NCBI GenBank assembly: GCA_964492065.1
Contig: CAZBHH010000013.1
Coordinates: 3,481 to 67,480 of the forward strand
Direction: 5' to 3'
DNA length: 64,000 nucleotides
From: JADKAC01 sp964492065
Lineage (GTDB): Bacteria > Bacteroidota > Bacteroidia > Chitinophagales > BACL12
Positions 31,571-39,539 of this stretch are shown here, piece by piece. Position 1 is the stretch's first letter, and the number at the start of each line of letters is the position of its first letter. Below the pieces are notes generated by a model. That model was not told the DNA's origin. It did not search any database and was given only the letters and a program-made list of their open reading frames with translations. The translations under genes and the position numbers were made by a program.

Positions 31571-31629
31571 TTTTATTGAGTTTAAAACTTGTTTATAATA
31601 ATAATAATATCACACCTCTCTAACAACGG

Positions 31630-31702
31630 AGCCAATGACCAGGATCGAACTGGTGACCTCATCCTTACCATGGATGTGCTCTACCAACTGAGCTACATTG
31701 GC
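31630..31702 (-). tRNA. tRNA-Thr (GGT anticodon)
   Basis: 73 nt; acceptor GCCAATG/CATTGGC with discriminator T(U), anticodon stem CATCC/GGATG, loop ATGGTAA giving GGT. Reads ACC/ACU. Last tRNA before tuf. Confidence 0.97.
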
Positions 31703-31778
31703 AGATTCACCACAACTGTCGCTGCGATGATTCTTTAATTTTCCATTCATATAGTTTTATGTCATTTCGGACAATAAG

Positions 31779-31851
31779 AGCGGGAGACGAGATTCGAACC
31801 CGCGACCCTCAGCTTGGAAGGCTGATGCTCTACCAACTGAGCTACTCCCGC
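31779..31851 (-). tRNA. tRNA-Gly (TCC anticodon)
   Basis: 73 nt; acceptor GCGGGAG/CTCCCGC, discriminator T(U), anticodon stem TCAGC/GCTGA, loop CTTCCAA giving TCC. Reads GGA/GGG. Confidence 0.97.
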
Positions 31852-31930
31852 ATCTTGTTCGTTTTGAGTTTAGGTTATGAAGGCGAATGCCTGTGCATTC
31901 TTGCTCAATCGGTCATAACCGGACTCATCG

Positions 31931-32013
31931 TGGGGAGAGGTGGATTCGAACCACCGAAGTCGTAAGACAACAGATTTACAGTCTGCCCCATTTGGCCACT
32001 CTGGAATCTCCCC
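31931..32013 (-). tRNA. tRNA-Tyr (GTA anticodon)
   Basis: 83-nt class II tRNA with a long variable arm (TGTCTTACGACTTC region). Acceptor GGGGAGA/TCTCCCC with discriminator A, anticodon loop CTGTAAA giving GTA. Confidence 0.96.
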
Positions 32014-32023
32014 AAAAGCAACG

Positions 32024-32096
32024 AGCCAATGGAGGGACTCGAACCCCCGACCAGCTGATTACAAATCAGCTGCTCTACCAACTGAGCTACATTGGC
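32024..32096 (-). tRNA. tRNA-Thr (TGT anticodon)
   Basis: 73 nt; acceptor GCCAATG/CATTGGC, discriminator T(U), anticodon stem GCTGA/TCAGC, loop TTTGTAA giving TGT. First gene of the tRNA-tuf transcript; acceptor and D-arm are identical to the GGT isoacceptor nearby. Confidence 0.97.
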
Positions 32097-32160
32097 CAAT
32101 CCACTCTTCAAAATTTCAAAGACTCAGGCATTTCCGGCAACCCCTGTCGAAAAATGCCCG

Positions 32161-32168
32161 CAAATATA
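32161..32168 (-). promoter_or_regulatory. Putative -7 box for the tRNA-tuf-secE-nusG-rpl operon
   Basis: Minus-strand TATATTTG matches TAnnTTTG, with expected transcription start near 32153 and the first tRNA at 32096. It sits in the 104-bp gap after hpf. A -33 TTTG is not clear. Confidence 0.5.
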
Positions 32169-32200
32169 AAACTAAATATTGGTAATGCTAAAATTTTAAA

Positions 32201-32503
32201 CTATTTCTCCTGGAATTTTTCTTTCCGCTTCATAATCTGCCGGCGCAGGTCTTCGAAACACTCGTCCACCGACTCCTCGAAGGATTTGTTTATATTCTTG
32301 GCAAACAGGTCTGTACCTGGCAGAAACAACCGCACTTCGGCCACCTTATCCTTTACCTGGGCATTGACATTTTCTAATTTCAGGTACACTTCCGCCTTCT
32401 GGATTCTATCGTAGAATGTATCGAGTTTACCTATTTTCTTTTCAATATAATCGATGAGTTTTCCATCGACAGTAAACCGGATTGACTGGACATCTATTTG
32501 CAT
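32201..32503 (-). CDS. hpf: Ribosome hibernation-promoting factor, short form
   Basis: 100 residues of the HPF/RaiA (sigma-54 modulation) family: beta-alpha-beta-beta-beta-alpha with IDVQSIRFTVDGKLIDYIEKKI at the start and the basic C-terminal helix LRRQIMKRKEKFQEK. It lacks the C-terminal dimerisation domain of long HPF. Binds the 30S decoding site in stationary phase. 26 bp downstream of the recombinase gene; the rpsU-xer-hpf order is typical of Bacteroidota. Confidence 0.93.
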   Translation of the reverse strand: MQIDVQSIRFTVDGKLIDYIEKKIGKLDTFYDRIQKAEVYLKLENVNAQVKDKVAEVRLFLPGTDLFAKNINKSFEESVDECFEDLRRQIMKRKEKFQEK

Positions 32504-32529
32504 AACATTTCATTTTTATGGTTAATATT

Positions 32530-33435
32530 TCAGGCTTTCGGATGCGCCTGTTTGTGTGCTTCTTTTAATTTTTCAATCGTATTATGGGTATATACCTGGG
32601 TACTGGCCAAACTGGCATGGCCGAGCAGTTCCTTAATTGCGTTTAATTCGGCTCCGTTATTGCTTAAATGCGTGGCAAATGAGTGCCGCAGCACGTGGGG
32701 GCTTCTCCTGGTGATACTCGTATTGCCGGTTAATACTCTGTTCACGATGGTGTAAATTAATCCCGGATAAGCGGGCGCACCTTTTTCTGTTACTAATAAA
32801 ATCGGTGAATCTCCAAATATACTGTTTCTAATCTTCAAATAGGAATTAAACAGCGCCTGCAACCTTAAGTTTACCGGAATTATTCTTTCCTTATTGCCTT
32901 TTCCCAGCACTTTCACCGTATTATTGAAGGTATCGAGGGAATGGGAATGAAGCCCTAACAATTCGCTGCGCCGCATACCGGTGGAATAGAGCAAATCTAT
33001 TATCAGCATATCCCGCAATTTGACAAAGATTTCGATGGGCTCTGTCTCGGGGTAATCGGTTTGAATGGATTTGAACACTTTATCCATTGCTGCGGGGTCC
33101 ACGAATACGGGTAGCGGTTTGGGAATCCTGGGGGCCACCACTTTCTGCATCGGATTTTTTTGGATAAGGCCTTTGCGCAGCAGAAATCTGTAATAGGTCT
33201 TTAAGGCTGAGATTTTCCGGTTTACGGATTTGGCTTCTACGCCTTTTTCCATCAGGCTGGCAATCCAGGAACGCACATGCCGGTGTGTTACCTCTACCAG
33301 GTCTGTTCCGGTGTCGATTTGTAGCAGTTGCAGGTAGGCGCCGAATTGCCCAATATCTCTGCGGTAAGCTTCCAGTGTGTGCTTACTGTATCTTTTTTCG
33401 AATTGTAAATATGTGAAAAACCCGTTCAGATGCAT
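32530..33435 (-). CDS. Tyrosine recombinase XerC/XerD type
   Basis: 301 residues from ATG 33435 (three more codons upstream are in frame, from 33444). N-terminal SAM-like core-binding domain (TYLQFEKRYSKHTLEAYRRDI) and C-terminal catalytic domain with all active residues: R in STGMRRSELLGL, K in GKGNKERIIPV, HxLR in HVLRHSFATHL, H in LLGHASLASTQ and nucleophile Y in QVYTH. Resolves chromosome dimers at dif with a partner. Genomic context (rpsU, hpf) marks it as the housekeeping enzyme rather than a phage integrase. Which of XerC or XerD it is cannot be decided by eye. Confidence 0.93.
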   Translation of the reverse strand: MHLNGFFTYLQFEKRYSKHTLEAYRRDIGQFGAYLQLLQIDTGTDLVEVTHRHVRSWIASLMEKGVEAKSVNRKISALKTYYRFLLRKGLIQKNPMQKVVAPRIPKPLPVFVDPAAMDKVFKSIQTDYPETEPIEIFVKLRDMLIIDLLYSTGMRRSELLGLHSHSLDTFNNTVKVLGKGNKERIIPVNLRLQALFNSYLKIRNSIFGDSPILLVTEKGAPAYPGLIYTIVNRVLTGNTSITRRSPHVLRHSFATHLSNNGAELNAIKELLGHASLASTQVYTHNTIEKLKEAHKQAHPKA

Positions 33436-33472
33436 AGCGCCCAATAAGTTTTAGAACGAGCGGGGGGAGGGT

Positions 33473-33667
33473 TTATTCCTCCATTTCCATCATAATCTGT
33501 TGGCGGTACTTGGCCTTCAGTATTTCAGTGCGCCTGACGATTGAAGGTTTCGTATATGCCTGGCGTTTTCTAAGTTCACGCAGAATGCCGGCCTTTTCAA
33601 ATTTCTTTTTGTAGTTTTTCAAGGCTTTGTCAATAGTTTCTGCTTCTCTGGCATCAATAATTAGCAT
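33473..33667 (-). CDS. rpsU: 30S ribosomal protein S21
   Basis: 64 residues. KALKNYKKKFEKAGILRELRKRQAYTKPS is the S21 core, with the long basic C-terminal helix. In Bacteroidota S21 is among the proteins near the anti-Shine-Dalgarno end of 16S rRNA. First gene of the rpsU-xer-hpf unit, with a -7 box upstream. Confidence 0.97.
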   Translation of the reverse strand: MLIIDAREAETIDKALKNYKKKFEKAGILRELRKRQAYTKPSIVRRTEILKAKYRQQIMMEMEE

Positions 33668-33692
33668 ATAATCTTTTATGGTTTAAGGACGG

Positions 33693-33700
33693 CAAAGTTA
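33693..33700 (-). promoter_or_regulatory. Putative -7 box for rpsU
   Basis: Minus-strand TAACTTTG, an exact TAnnTTTG match, 26-33 bp upstream of the rpsU start at 33667. Confidence 0.5.
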
Positions 33701-33731
33701 ACATCTTCATTTTAAATTACCTAATGCCGGT

Positions 33732-34871
33732 TCAGGCCAGGATTTCCCTGGCTATCACCAGTTTTTGTATTTCCGAGGTTCCTTCGCCGATGGTACAGAG
33801 TTTTGAGTCGCGGTAAAATTTCTCTACGGGATAATCCTTGGTATATCCGTAGCCGCCGAAAATTTGCACTGCATCATTGGATATACTTACTGCAGCTTCC
33901 GAAGTATAGTATTTGGCCATGGCGGAAATTTTCGTAACGGCTTCTCCCCTGTTTTTCAGGTCGGCAGCCTGCATGGTGAGCAATTCTCCTGCCTTTATTT
34001 TTGTTGCCATATCGGCGAGCTTGAAGCCTATACCCTGAAAATTTGCAATGGGTTGGTCGAACTGCCGGCGTTCCTGTGCATATTTTTTTGCTGCCAGGTA
34101 AGCGCCTTCGGCAATGCCCAGGCCTAAGGCAGCGATGGAAATGCGCCCGCCATCTAACACCTTCATCGCCTGTTTAAACCCCGATCCCACTTCGCCGATC
34201 AGGTTGGCACCGGGGATACGGCAGTTGTCAAAGATGAGTTCCGTAGTTTCTGAAGCCCGCATTCCCAGTTTGTTTTCTTTCTTTCCGGCAGAGAATCCGG
34301 GCGTATTGCGCTCAACGATAAAGGCGCTCGCATTGTTTTTCGACCTGGGTTCTCCGGTTCTGGCAATCACGACAACGACGTCTGAAGATTTACCATGTGT
34401 AATCCAGCACTTGGTTCCATTCAACACCCAGGAGTCGCCCTCCTGCCGGGCGGTGCATTGCATATTGCCGGCATCGCTGCCTGTATTGGGTTCGGTAAGG
34501 CCCCAGGCGCCAATCCACTCGGCCGAAGCTAAGAGCGGGAGATATTTCTTCTTTTGCTCTTCACTGCCGTGTTGCAAAATATGGCCGGTGCACAGGGAGT
34601 TGTGAGCTGCCACCGATAACCCGATGGAGCCGCAAACTTTTGCTATTTCGCGGATGATATTGACATATTCGATATATCCGAAACCGGAACCGCCATAAGA
34701 TTCCGGAACGAGAACGCCCATCAGCCCCAGCGAGCCCGCCTTCTTAAATACCTCTATGGGGAAGATTTGCTCTTCATCCCAAACCATCATATCCGGCCGG
34801 ATATATTTCTCTGCAAAATCTCTTGCCACCGCAGACACCATTTCCAATGATTCTGATGTTGTAAAATCCAT
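33732..34871 (-). CDS. Acyl-CoA dehydrogenase
   Basis: 379 residues, standard length. FAD/substrate signatures WGLTEPNTGSDAG and the C-terminal QIFGGYGYTKDYPVEKFYRDSKL, with the catalytic-base glutamate in IGEGTSEIQ. This is the short/medium or branched-chain acyl-CoA dehydrogenase type that introduces the alpha-beta double bond and passes electrons to ETF. Chain-length preference cannot be read from the motifs. It is 6 bp downstream of apt and may share its transcript. Cytosolic. Confidence 0.94.
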   Translation of the reverse strand: MDFTTSESLEMVSAVARDFAEKYIRPDMMVWDEEQIFPIEVFKKAGSLGLMGVLVPESYGGSGFGYIEYVNIIREIAKVCGSIGLSVAAHNSLCTGHILQHGSEEQKKKYLPLLASAEWIGAWGLTEPNTGSDAGNMQCTARQEGDSWVLNGTKCWITHGKSSDVVVVIARTGEPRSKNNASAFIVERNTPGFSAGKKENKLGMRASETTELIFDNCRIPGANLIGEVGSGFKQAMKVLDGGRISIAALGLGIAEGAYLAAKKYAQERRQFDQPIANFQGIGFKLADMATKIKAGELLTMQAADLKNRGEAVTKISAMAKYYTSEAAVSISNDAVQIFGGYGYTKDYPVEKFYRDSKLCTIGEGTSEIQKLVIAREILA

Positions 34872-34877
34872 ATGTAT

Positions 34878-35411
34878 TTATTGATAGGTTACTAATGAAA
34901 TAATTCTTGACCCGTATTGTTCGAGGCGTTTCCTGCCATGTAAAAACTGCAATTCCAACAGGAAGGCAAAGGCCGCCACCCGTGCGTGGCGCATTTTCAT
35001 GAGCTCAGTCGCCGCAGCGGCAGTGCCGCCCGTAGCCAGCAGGTCGTCGTGAACGAGTACATTCCATCCGGCCCGGATATCGTCCAGGTGTACCTCCACG
35101 GTAGCGGAACCATATTCCAGATCGTAGGTAAATTCAATGGTTTCACCGGGCAACTTTCCCTTCTTTCGAATGGGAATAAAAGGCACGTTAAGTTTATGCG
35201 CCAGCAACATGCCGTAGAGAAATCCGCGACTCTCGACGGCGCAAACGGCATCAATTTTTTCTCCGCTCACCGCATCGATGATTGCGTCGGTTATATCTTC
35301 GGTAAGCGCCGGGTCCAACAGTAAAGGCGTTAAATCTTTAAACACCACACCTTCTTTTGGAAAATCCGCCACATCGCGGATTGCACGTTTTATTCTATCT
35401 TCTAAAGTCAT
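34878..35411 (-). CDS. apt: Adenine phosphoribosyltransferase
   Basis: 177 residues. FPKEGVVFKDLTPLL near the start, AVESRGFLYG, RKKGKLPGET and the PRPP-binding VLVHDDLLATGGTAAAA loop are all present. Converts adenine and PRPP to AMP in purine salvage. Overlaps the end of the helix-hairpin-helix gene by 4 bp (ATGA). Confidence 0.95.
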   Translation of the reverse strand: MTLEDRIKRAIRDVADFPKEGVVFKDLTPLLLDPALTEDITDAIIDAVSGEKIDAVCAVESRGFLYGMLLAHKLNVPFIPIRKKGKLPGETIEFTYDLEYGSATVEVHLDDIRAGWNVLVHDDLLATGGTAAAATELMKMRHARVAAFAFLLELQFLHGRKRLEQYGSRIISLVTYQ

Positions 35412-36526
35412 AATGTAAGGTAGTGTACCAGCTTTTCAAATGTTTTCTTTGAAAGGTACCCGGCTTTTACAATTTCGCTTACGCTGTAAAATTTACCCGT
35501 TTCATTGCGATACCGGATTACAGCAGCCGCAAATTCGTCCGAAATATAAGGATGATTTTTCAATTCCTCTTCCGTGGCGCTGTTAATCGGGATTTGCATT
35601 ATGGCCGCCGAATCCAGGGTGTACTGCGCAAATATTGAATCGGCGGTTTCCCGGTTTATGCCCCACACTTCCTGAATCTGCCCTTTGGAATAAAATCCGC
35701 CGAGCTTATTGCGGTAGTTGATAAAATCCCAGGCCACCTTTTGTGAAAACCCCAGAATCATCAAATCATTTTTTGTCATTGCATTTATTTCCCGAGTGGA
35801 AATTTCGCCCGGGGTAGTTGTACTGCCGGCATCCTCCGCATAGCTGATGACCATATAAGGCTCTAACCGCAAAAAATCCGCCTCCTCAAAACCGTAGATC
35901 TTTTTTACATCTTCCACCTTGCGGAAAGCGCCCCCCTTGTCGAGGTATTTGCCTATGCGTTCGGCAATAGCAGGAGATATGCCCAACTGCACCCAGTCCG
36001 CATTTTCAATCTGATTTGGATCGAAAATAAAATAGGCAATACTATCGGGCGCCATTGCGGTTTGGGAAACGGGAGCTTCTTTTTCAAACTGCATATACGG
36101 TAGCAATCTGTCGAGATATTCCCGTTTAAATCCATACACTTTCAGCAAATCCGCCGCCGTATAAAATTCGCCGCCGCTTTTCCTGTAGTTGATTATTACG
36201 TTTGCAATTTTAGCCGGAATACCTAATTCAATCCATGTGTCGTAATCGATGGCATTGGGGTCAAAGTTGAACAAGGCAATTTCTTTTTCACCGTCAAAAC
36301 TTTCCACGCTATGCGCCAAAGTCAGCGAGTCTTTAATGCGCTGCATGGATGCCACCAATGCCCGGTGTTCACTCATTGACGCCTCCCGGCTGGTTCGTGT
36401 GAACAAACCCACGATGAAATTCTTACTTAAAAAAATCGCCAGTAAAATAACCGCAAAGTAGATGAGTATCCAGCGCTCGCTGCGTGAAAAGGTAAGATGC
36501 CTGCGGATAATGCGCTTGATTCTCAT
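35408..36526 (-). CDS. Helix-hairpin-helix (ComEA-like) repeat protein, membrane anchored
   Basis: 372 residues from ATG 36526 (an ATG four codons earlier, 36538, is also possible). One N-terminal transmembrane helix (WILIYFAVILLAIFL) then a linker, followed by four HhH repeats of about 70 residues, each with the pattern D/E..W..LG......I..YR...G.F......KVYG, e.g. ELGIPAKIANVIINYRKSGG. HhH repeats bind DNA backbone non-specifically, as in the competence protein ComEA, so a role in DNA handling at the inner membrane is possible but unproven. Translationally coupled to apt. Confidence 0.85.
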   Translation of the reverse strand: MRIKRIIRRHLTFSRSERWILIYFAVILLAIFLSKNFIVGLFTRTSREASMSEHRALVASMQRIKDSLTLAHSVESFDGEKEIALFNFDPNAIDYDTWIELGIPAKIANVIINYRKSGGEFYTAADLLKVYGFKREYLDRLLPYMQFEKEAPVSQTAMAPDSIAYFIFDPNQIENADWVQLGISPAIAERIGKYLDKGGAFRKVEDVKKIYGFEEADFLRLEPYMVISYAEDAGSTTTPGEISTREINAMTKNDLMILGFSQKVAWDFINYRNKLGGFYSKGQIQEVWGINRETADSIFAQYTLDSAAIMQIPINSATEEELKNHPYISDEFAAAVIRYRNETGKFYSVSEIVKAGYLSKKTFEKLVHYLTL

Positions 36527-36591
36527 GGCGATGCACATTCACACCTAAAAATAATCCAAATATTTTTCCGGTGTGCTGAGGCCCGAGAAAT

Positions 36592-36735
36592 TTACCTCAG
36601 TGTATCATCATTATCCGTATAGGAATCCGGTTCCGGTTTAGGAGGCGTTTTCAATACCTTCCAGAAAAAATAAAACGTGACAATAGTAACGGCGAGCATT
36701 ACTGTCAGCATTAAAAACAGAGCAGATCCGTTCAT
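36592..36735 (-). CDS. MetS-like small subunit of an NSS transporter
   Basis: 47 residues from ATG 36735, preceded by GGAGG 7 bp upstream. A short N-terminus, one transmembrane helix (LFLMLTVMLAVTIVTFYFFW) and a charged proline-rich tail (KTPPKPEPDSYTDNDD). It starts 1 bp after the stop of the large symporter gene. This matches MetS of the Corynebacterium MetPS methionine/alanine importer, a tiny second subunit needed for transport. The frame is open farther upstream but the extra part lies inside the transporter gene and is not credible as protein. Confidence 0.78.
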   Translation of the reverse strand: MNGSALFLMLTVMLAVTIVTFYFFWKVLKTPPKPEPDSYTDNDDTLR

Positions 36736-36736
36736 G

Positions 36737-38410
36737 TTAAGTCCTCCCTTCTTTAAGGCGTTTTTTGTGAGCGATATAAACCAGGTAACATATTCCACTA
36801 AACAGCAGCAACAGCAGCAGCCGGGCGTAATTCGTCAACATCAACTGGCTTTCCAGTTTTGCTTTCTCCGCCTGGTCGGTTGTTGCGGCAATTTGCTCTT
36901 TTAACCCGCTGTTGCCGATTGTTTTAATAATAGAAGAATTGTCCAATTCCCACCCATTCTTAAATGCATTCACCCAATCGTTTCCGGCCGGGGTAATTAA
37001 TGCGCCGATAAATACGAACAGCAACAGGGTGGGTGTGATATATTGCATGATTGGTTTATAAATATTCGGAAGCCGGATATCGCTGCCCCTGTTTATTTCG
37101 TTCCAGCCCTTGGTCATGCCGAAAATCCAGACAAATAAAATTGTTTCCAATAAGGCGAAAACCACCAGTGAAACCGTACCCGACCAATAATCGTACTCGT
37201 TGAGCACAAAGGAATTTACGATGCCGTTAGCGCCGATATTATAAATTAACACGGTGGGTAAGCCCAATGCCAGCACGAGCAATCCAAAGGATAAAGCCCC
37301 TTTATCCCGGTTCCATCCAAACTCATCCCGCATAAATCCCATCCAGGGGGTACCCATAGCGAGCGATGATGTGATACCGGCAAAAAACAACAAACCAAAC
37401 CACATCACTCCGGTGATAATAGAAAGGAAACTCCCCCATTGCTCGAACAGGAACGGCATGGTGCGGAACGCCATACCAAATCCGGCGTTATCCTTCAACC
37501 ACTCGATTCCAAAATATCCGGCTGCCAGAGGAATGACTATCATACTGCCGAGCACCACCTCCACAAATTCATTCATCCAGCCGGCGCTCATGGCATTTAG
37601 GGCAATATCATCTTTCGATTTCACATATGCTGCATAGCAATGCACCGTACCCATACCGACCGAAAGGGTAAAAAATATCTGGCCGGCGGCATTCAGCCAG
37701 ACCGTTGGATTTGTCAGCGAGCTGAACTCGGGTGTCCATAAAAAATTTAATCCGGCGATAGAACTCGCATCGGGGTGTTCCGGCGAGGCCATACTGTCGC
37801 CAAGTGTAATACTTTTAATGCCGAGAAATGCGCCGAACAAAATCAATAGCGGCATACCGATCTTGGCTACACCTTCAACGCCTTTGAGCCCACGGGAAAG
37901 AATCCAGGTGTTCAATCCCAGGCAGAGGATATAAAAGATCACACTTTCATAGGGAATGCCGGTAGTGGATTTGGAGACATCCAGGTATTTATCGAAAAAG
38001 GAGGCGACGGATGACTGATCCATATTGTTAAAAGTACCGGCGATGGAATGATACACATAACTCATCGTCCAACTCTCGATATAACAATAATAAGACGCTA
38101 CGGCTACATTCGTAAAAATTCCAAAGACGCCGATATATTTCCAGAACTTGCGCTTATCCATACTATCCAATATGAATGGTGTGGAGTGATGGCCGAATCT
38201 GCCGCCATACCTGCCCGAAGCCCATTCAATCCACAGCAGGGGAATTCCCATAACGAGAAAACAAACCAGGTAAGGAATGATAAATGCGCCGCCGCCATTA
38301 TTTACAGCCTGAACCGGAAATCGAAGGAAGTTTCCGAGGCCCACGGCGTTTCCTGCCATTGCGAGGATGAGGCCAATCCGCGAACCCCATGCTTCTTTTT
38401 GTGCTGCCAT
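36737..38410 (-). CDS. Sodium-dependent transporter, neurotransmitter:sodium symporter (SNF) family
   Basis: 557 residues with about twelve membrane helices. The N-terminal EAWGSRIGLILAMAGNAVGLGNFLRFPVQAVNNGGGAF is the NSS signature covering TM1 with its unwound sodium/substrate site and the NGGGAF motif. Members import amino acids with sodium. Longer than LeuT (519 residues) through an extended loop before the last helix (ITPAGNDWVNAFKNGWEL to AKLESQLML). Paired with the MetS-like gene that follows, so methionine/alanine uptake is a reasonable guess. Confidence 0.92.
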   Translation of the reverse strand: MAAQKEAWGSRIGLILAMAGNAVGLGNFLRFPVQAVNNGGGAFIIPYLVCFLVMGIPLLWIEWASGRYGGRFGHHSTPFILDSMDKRKFWKYIGVFGIFTNVAVASYYCYIESWTMSYVYHSIAGTFNNMDQSSVASFFDKYLDVSKSTTGIPYESVIFYILCLGLNTWILSRGLKGVEGVAKIGMPLLILFGAFLGIKSITLGDSMASPEHPDASSIAGLNFLWTPEFSSLTNPTVWLNAAGQIFFTLSVGMGTVHCYAAYVKSKDDIALNAMSAGWMNEFVEVVLGSMIVIPLAAGYFGIEWLKDNAGFGMAFRTMPFLFEQWGSFLSIITGVMWFGLLFFAGITSSLAMGTPWMGFMRDEFGWNRDKGALSFGLLVLALGLPTVLIYNIGANGIVNSFVLNEYDYWSGTVSLVVFALLETILFVWIFGMTKGWNEINRGSDIRLPNIYKPIMQYITPTLLLFVFIGALITPAGNDWVNAFKNGWELDNSSIIKTIGNSGLKEQIAATTDQAEKAKLESQLMLTNYARLLLLLLFSGICYLVYIAHKKRLKEGRT

Positions 38411-38746
38411 TAATGTCGTTTAAAGGTTGATTTCGGCGTTAAAATACAAATTTTAAATAAAAAGGCAACCGATAGTTTCATGAATAATTTCATAGGGTTA
38501 CCGGTGTTGTATCACCCTGTAATTACCTGTTGTACCGATTCAAAAGCATTTTAACAAAACCGCCATTGGCCTTATTTGCATCTGAAAACCAACATGGCAC
38601 AGTATCGGAGAAGATGGAGAAATGACAAATGAATGGAAAAGTAAACCGCTACCCTTACCTCAGAAATTTACATGCACGGGCAGTATTACTTCCTTGTTGC
38701 TGTACACAGGGCTGCGGTTTGCAGTGGCAAATTATTACGCCTTCCG
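38411..38746. other. Intergenic region without a recognisable gene
   Basis: Nothing with coding character is seen; short frames here start in low-complexity sequence and lack any motif. The part nearest the symporter is AT-rich (AAATACAAATTTTAAATAAAA) and probably holds its promoter, though no exact TAnnTTTG is found at a suitable place. Confidence 0.5.
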
Positions 38747-38773
38747 AAAAAAAAACCGGCATGCGCCGGTTTT
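38747..38773 (-). terminator. Rho-independent terminator after the barrel protein gene
   Basis: Minus strand: AAAACCGGC, loop GCAT, GCCGGTTTT followed by further T. Nine-base perfect stem 30 bp past the stop codon at 38803. Confidence 0.9.
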
Positions 38774-38802
38774 AACATATATGATGTTAATCTTCAACAA
38801 TA

Positions 38803-39423
38803 TTACTTCGTGAGAATTCCCACGCTGAAACCAAAGCTGAAGGAGAGTGGGAAACCGCCGCTACCGCCGATATATCCGTATTTAAACGGCATCTCATCAC
38901 TGTCTGTATTGAAGTTAAAATTATATCCAAAACCGGTCCAAATATCCAGGGGCACCGTATTGGCGATGGCCCATTGTTTACCAAAGTTCAATTGAATACC
39001 CATGGAGGCATTATCGCCAATTTTATCTTTGCCAAAATCGTCAATATCCTCAAAACTGAAAATGCTCAGTATGATTTCAGGCCGAAAATAGCTACCCTGG
39101 AAATTGCTGTAATACTTCAGGTCATCGGTATAGTAATCGGGAGAAAAATACAACCGGGCGCCGCCTCGTAGGAAGATGCCATTGGACACATCTGCCAATT
39201 CATTAAAGCCGATACCGATGATTCCGGCGCCGGCATCTAAGGTGATCCGCTTACCAAGCGATTGCTCGTAACCCACATTGAGTGTACCGTAGAGCGGCGA
39301 AAAAAACTCCAATTTGAAGGCTCGTTTTTTTATTGCGTCAGACGGTTCCACTTCATTTTGTGCCATCGCTGCACTGCCGGTAATCCAGATTGCCAACAGC
39401 GCTAACAGGAATTGTTTGTTCAT
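38803..39423 (-). CDS. Predicted outer-membrane beta-barrel protein of unknown function
   Basis: 206 residues. Signal peptide MNKQFLLALLAIWITGSAAMAQ, then KLEFFSPLYGTLNVGYEQSLGKRITLDAGAGI, a pattern seen in small Bacteroidota barrels (DUF3575-like), with about eight amphipathic strands and a final strand FPLSFSFGFSVGILTK. Function unknown. A good promoter lies upstream (TTTG-18-TACTTTTG) and a terminator follows, so it is a single-gene unit. Confidence 0.75.
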   Translation of the reverse strand: MNKQFLLALLAIWITGSAAMAQNEVEPSDAIKKRAFKLEFFSPLYGTLNVGYEQSLGKRITLDAGAGIIGIGFNELADVSNGIFLRGGARLYFSPDYYTDDLKYYSNFQGSYFRPEIILSIFSFEDIDDFGKDKIGDNASMGIQLNFGKQWAIANTVPLDIWTGFGYNFNFNTDSDEMPFKYGYIGGSGGFPLSFSFGFSVGILTK

Positions 39424-39458
39424 AAGTAAATTTTATCGGCTATTTTCAAATACTCTGC

Positions 39459-39488
39459 CAAAAGTATTCTTTTATTTCCCGAAACAAA
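39459..39488 (-). promoter_or_regulatory. Promoter of the barrel gene at 38803-39423
   Basis: Minus strand: -33 TTTG at 39485-39488, an 18-bp spacer, then -7 TACTTTTG at 39459-39466. This matches the full Bacteroidetes consensus. The -33 element touches the M36 terminator, leaving only about 36 bp between that terminator's T-run and the expected start. Confidence 0.65.
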
Positions 39489-39518
39489 AAATGACAACCT
39501 GCCACGGGTTGTCATTTT
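39486..39518 (-). terminator. Rho-independent terminator after the first M36 peptidase gene
   Basis: Minus strand AAAATGACAACC pairs with GGTTGTCATTTT (12-bp stem, loop of seven) followed by a T-run. Starts 22 bp after the stop codon at 39540. Confidence 0.9.
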
Positions 39519-39539
39519 CTATGCATTCTGCGCTTAGGG

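Noticed and set aside
32530..33435. Reading the tyrosine recombinase beside tRNA genes as a phage or island integrase
   Set aside because: Context (rpsU, hpf) and sequence are those of the housekeeping Xer enzyme; the nearby tRNAs are intact members of the tuf operon and no att duplication is seen.
38622..38813. Small plus-strand frame before the barrel gene
   Set aside because: It crosses the terminator hairpin of the opposite gene and has no motif or promoter.
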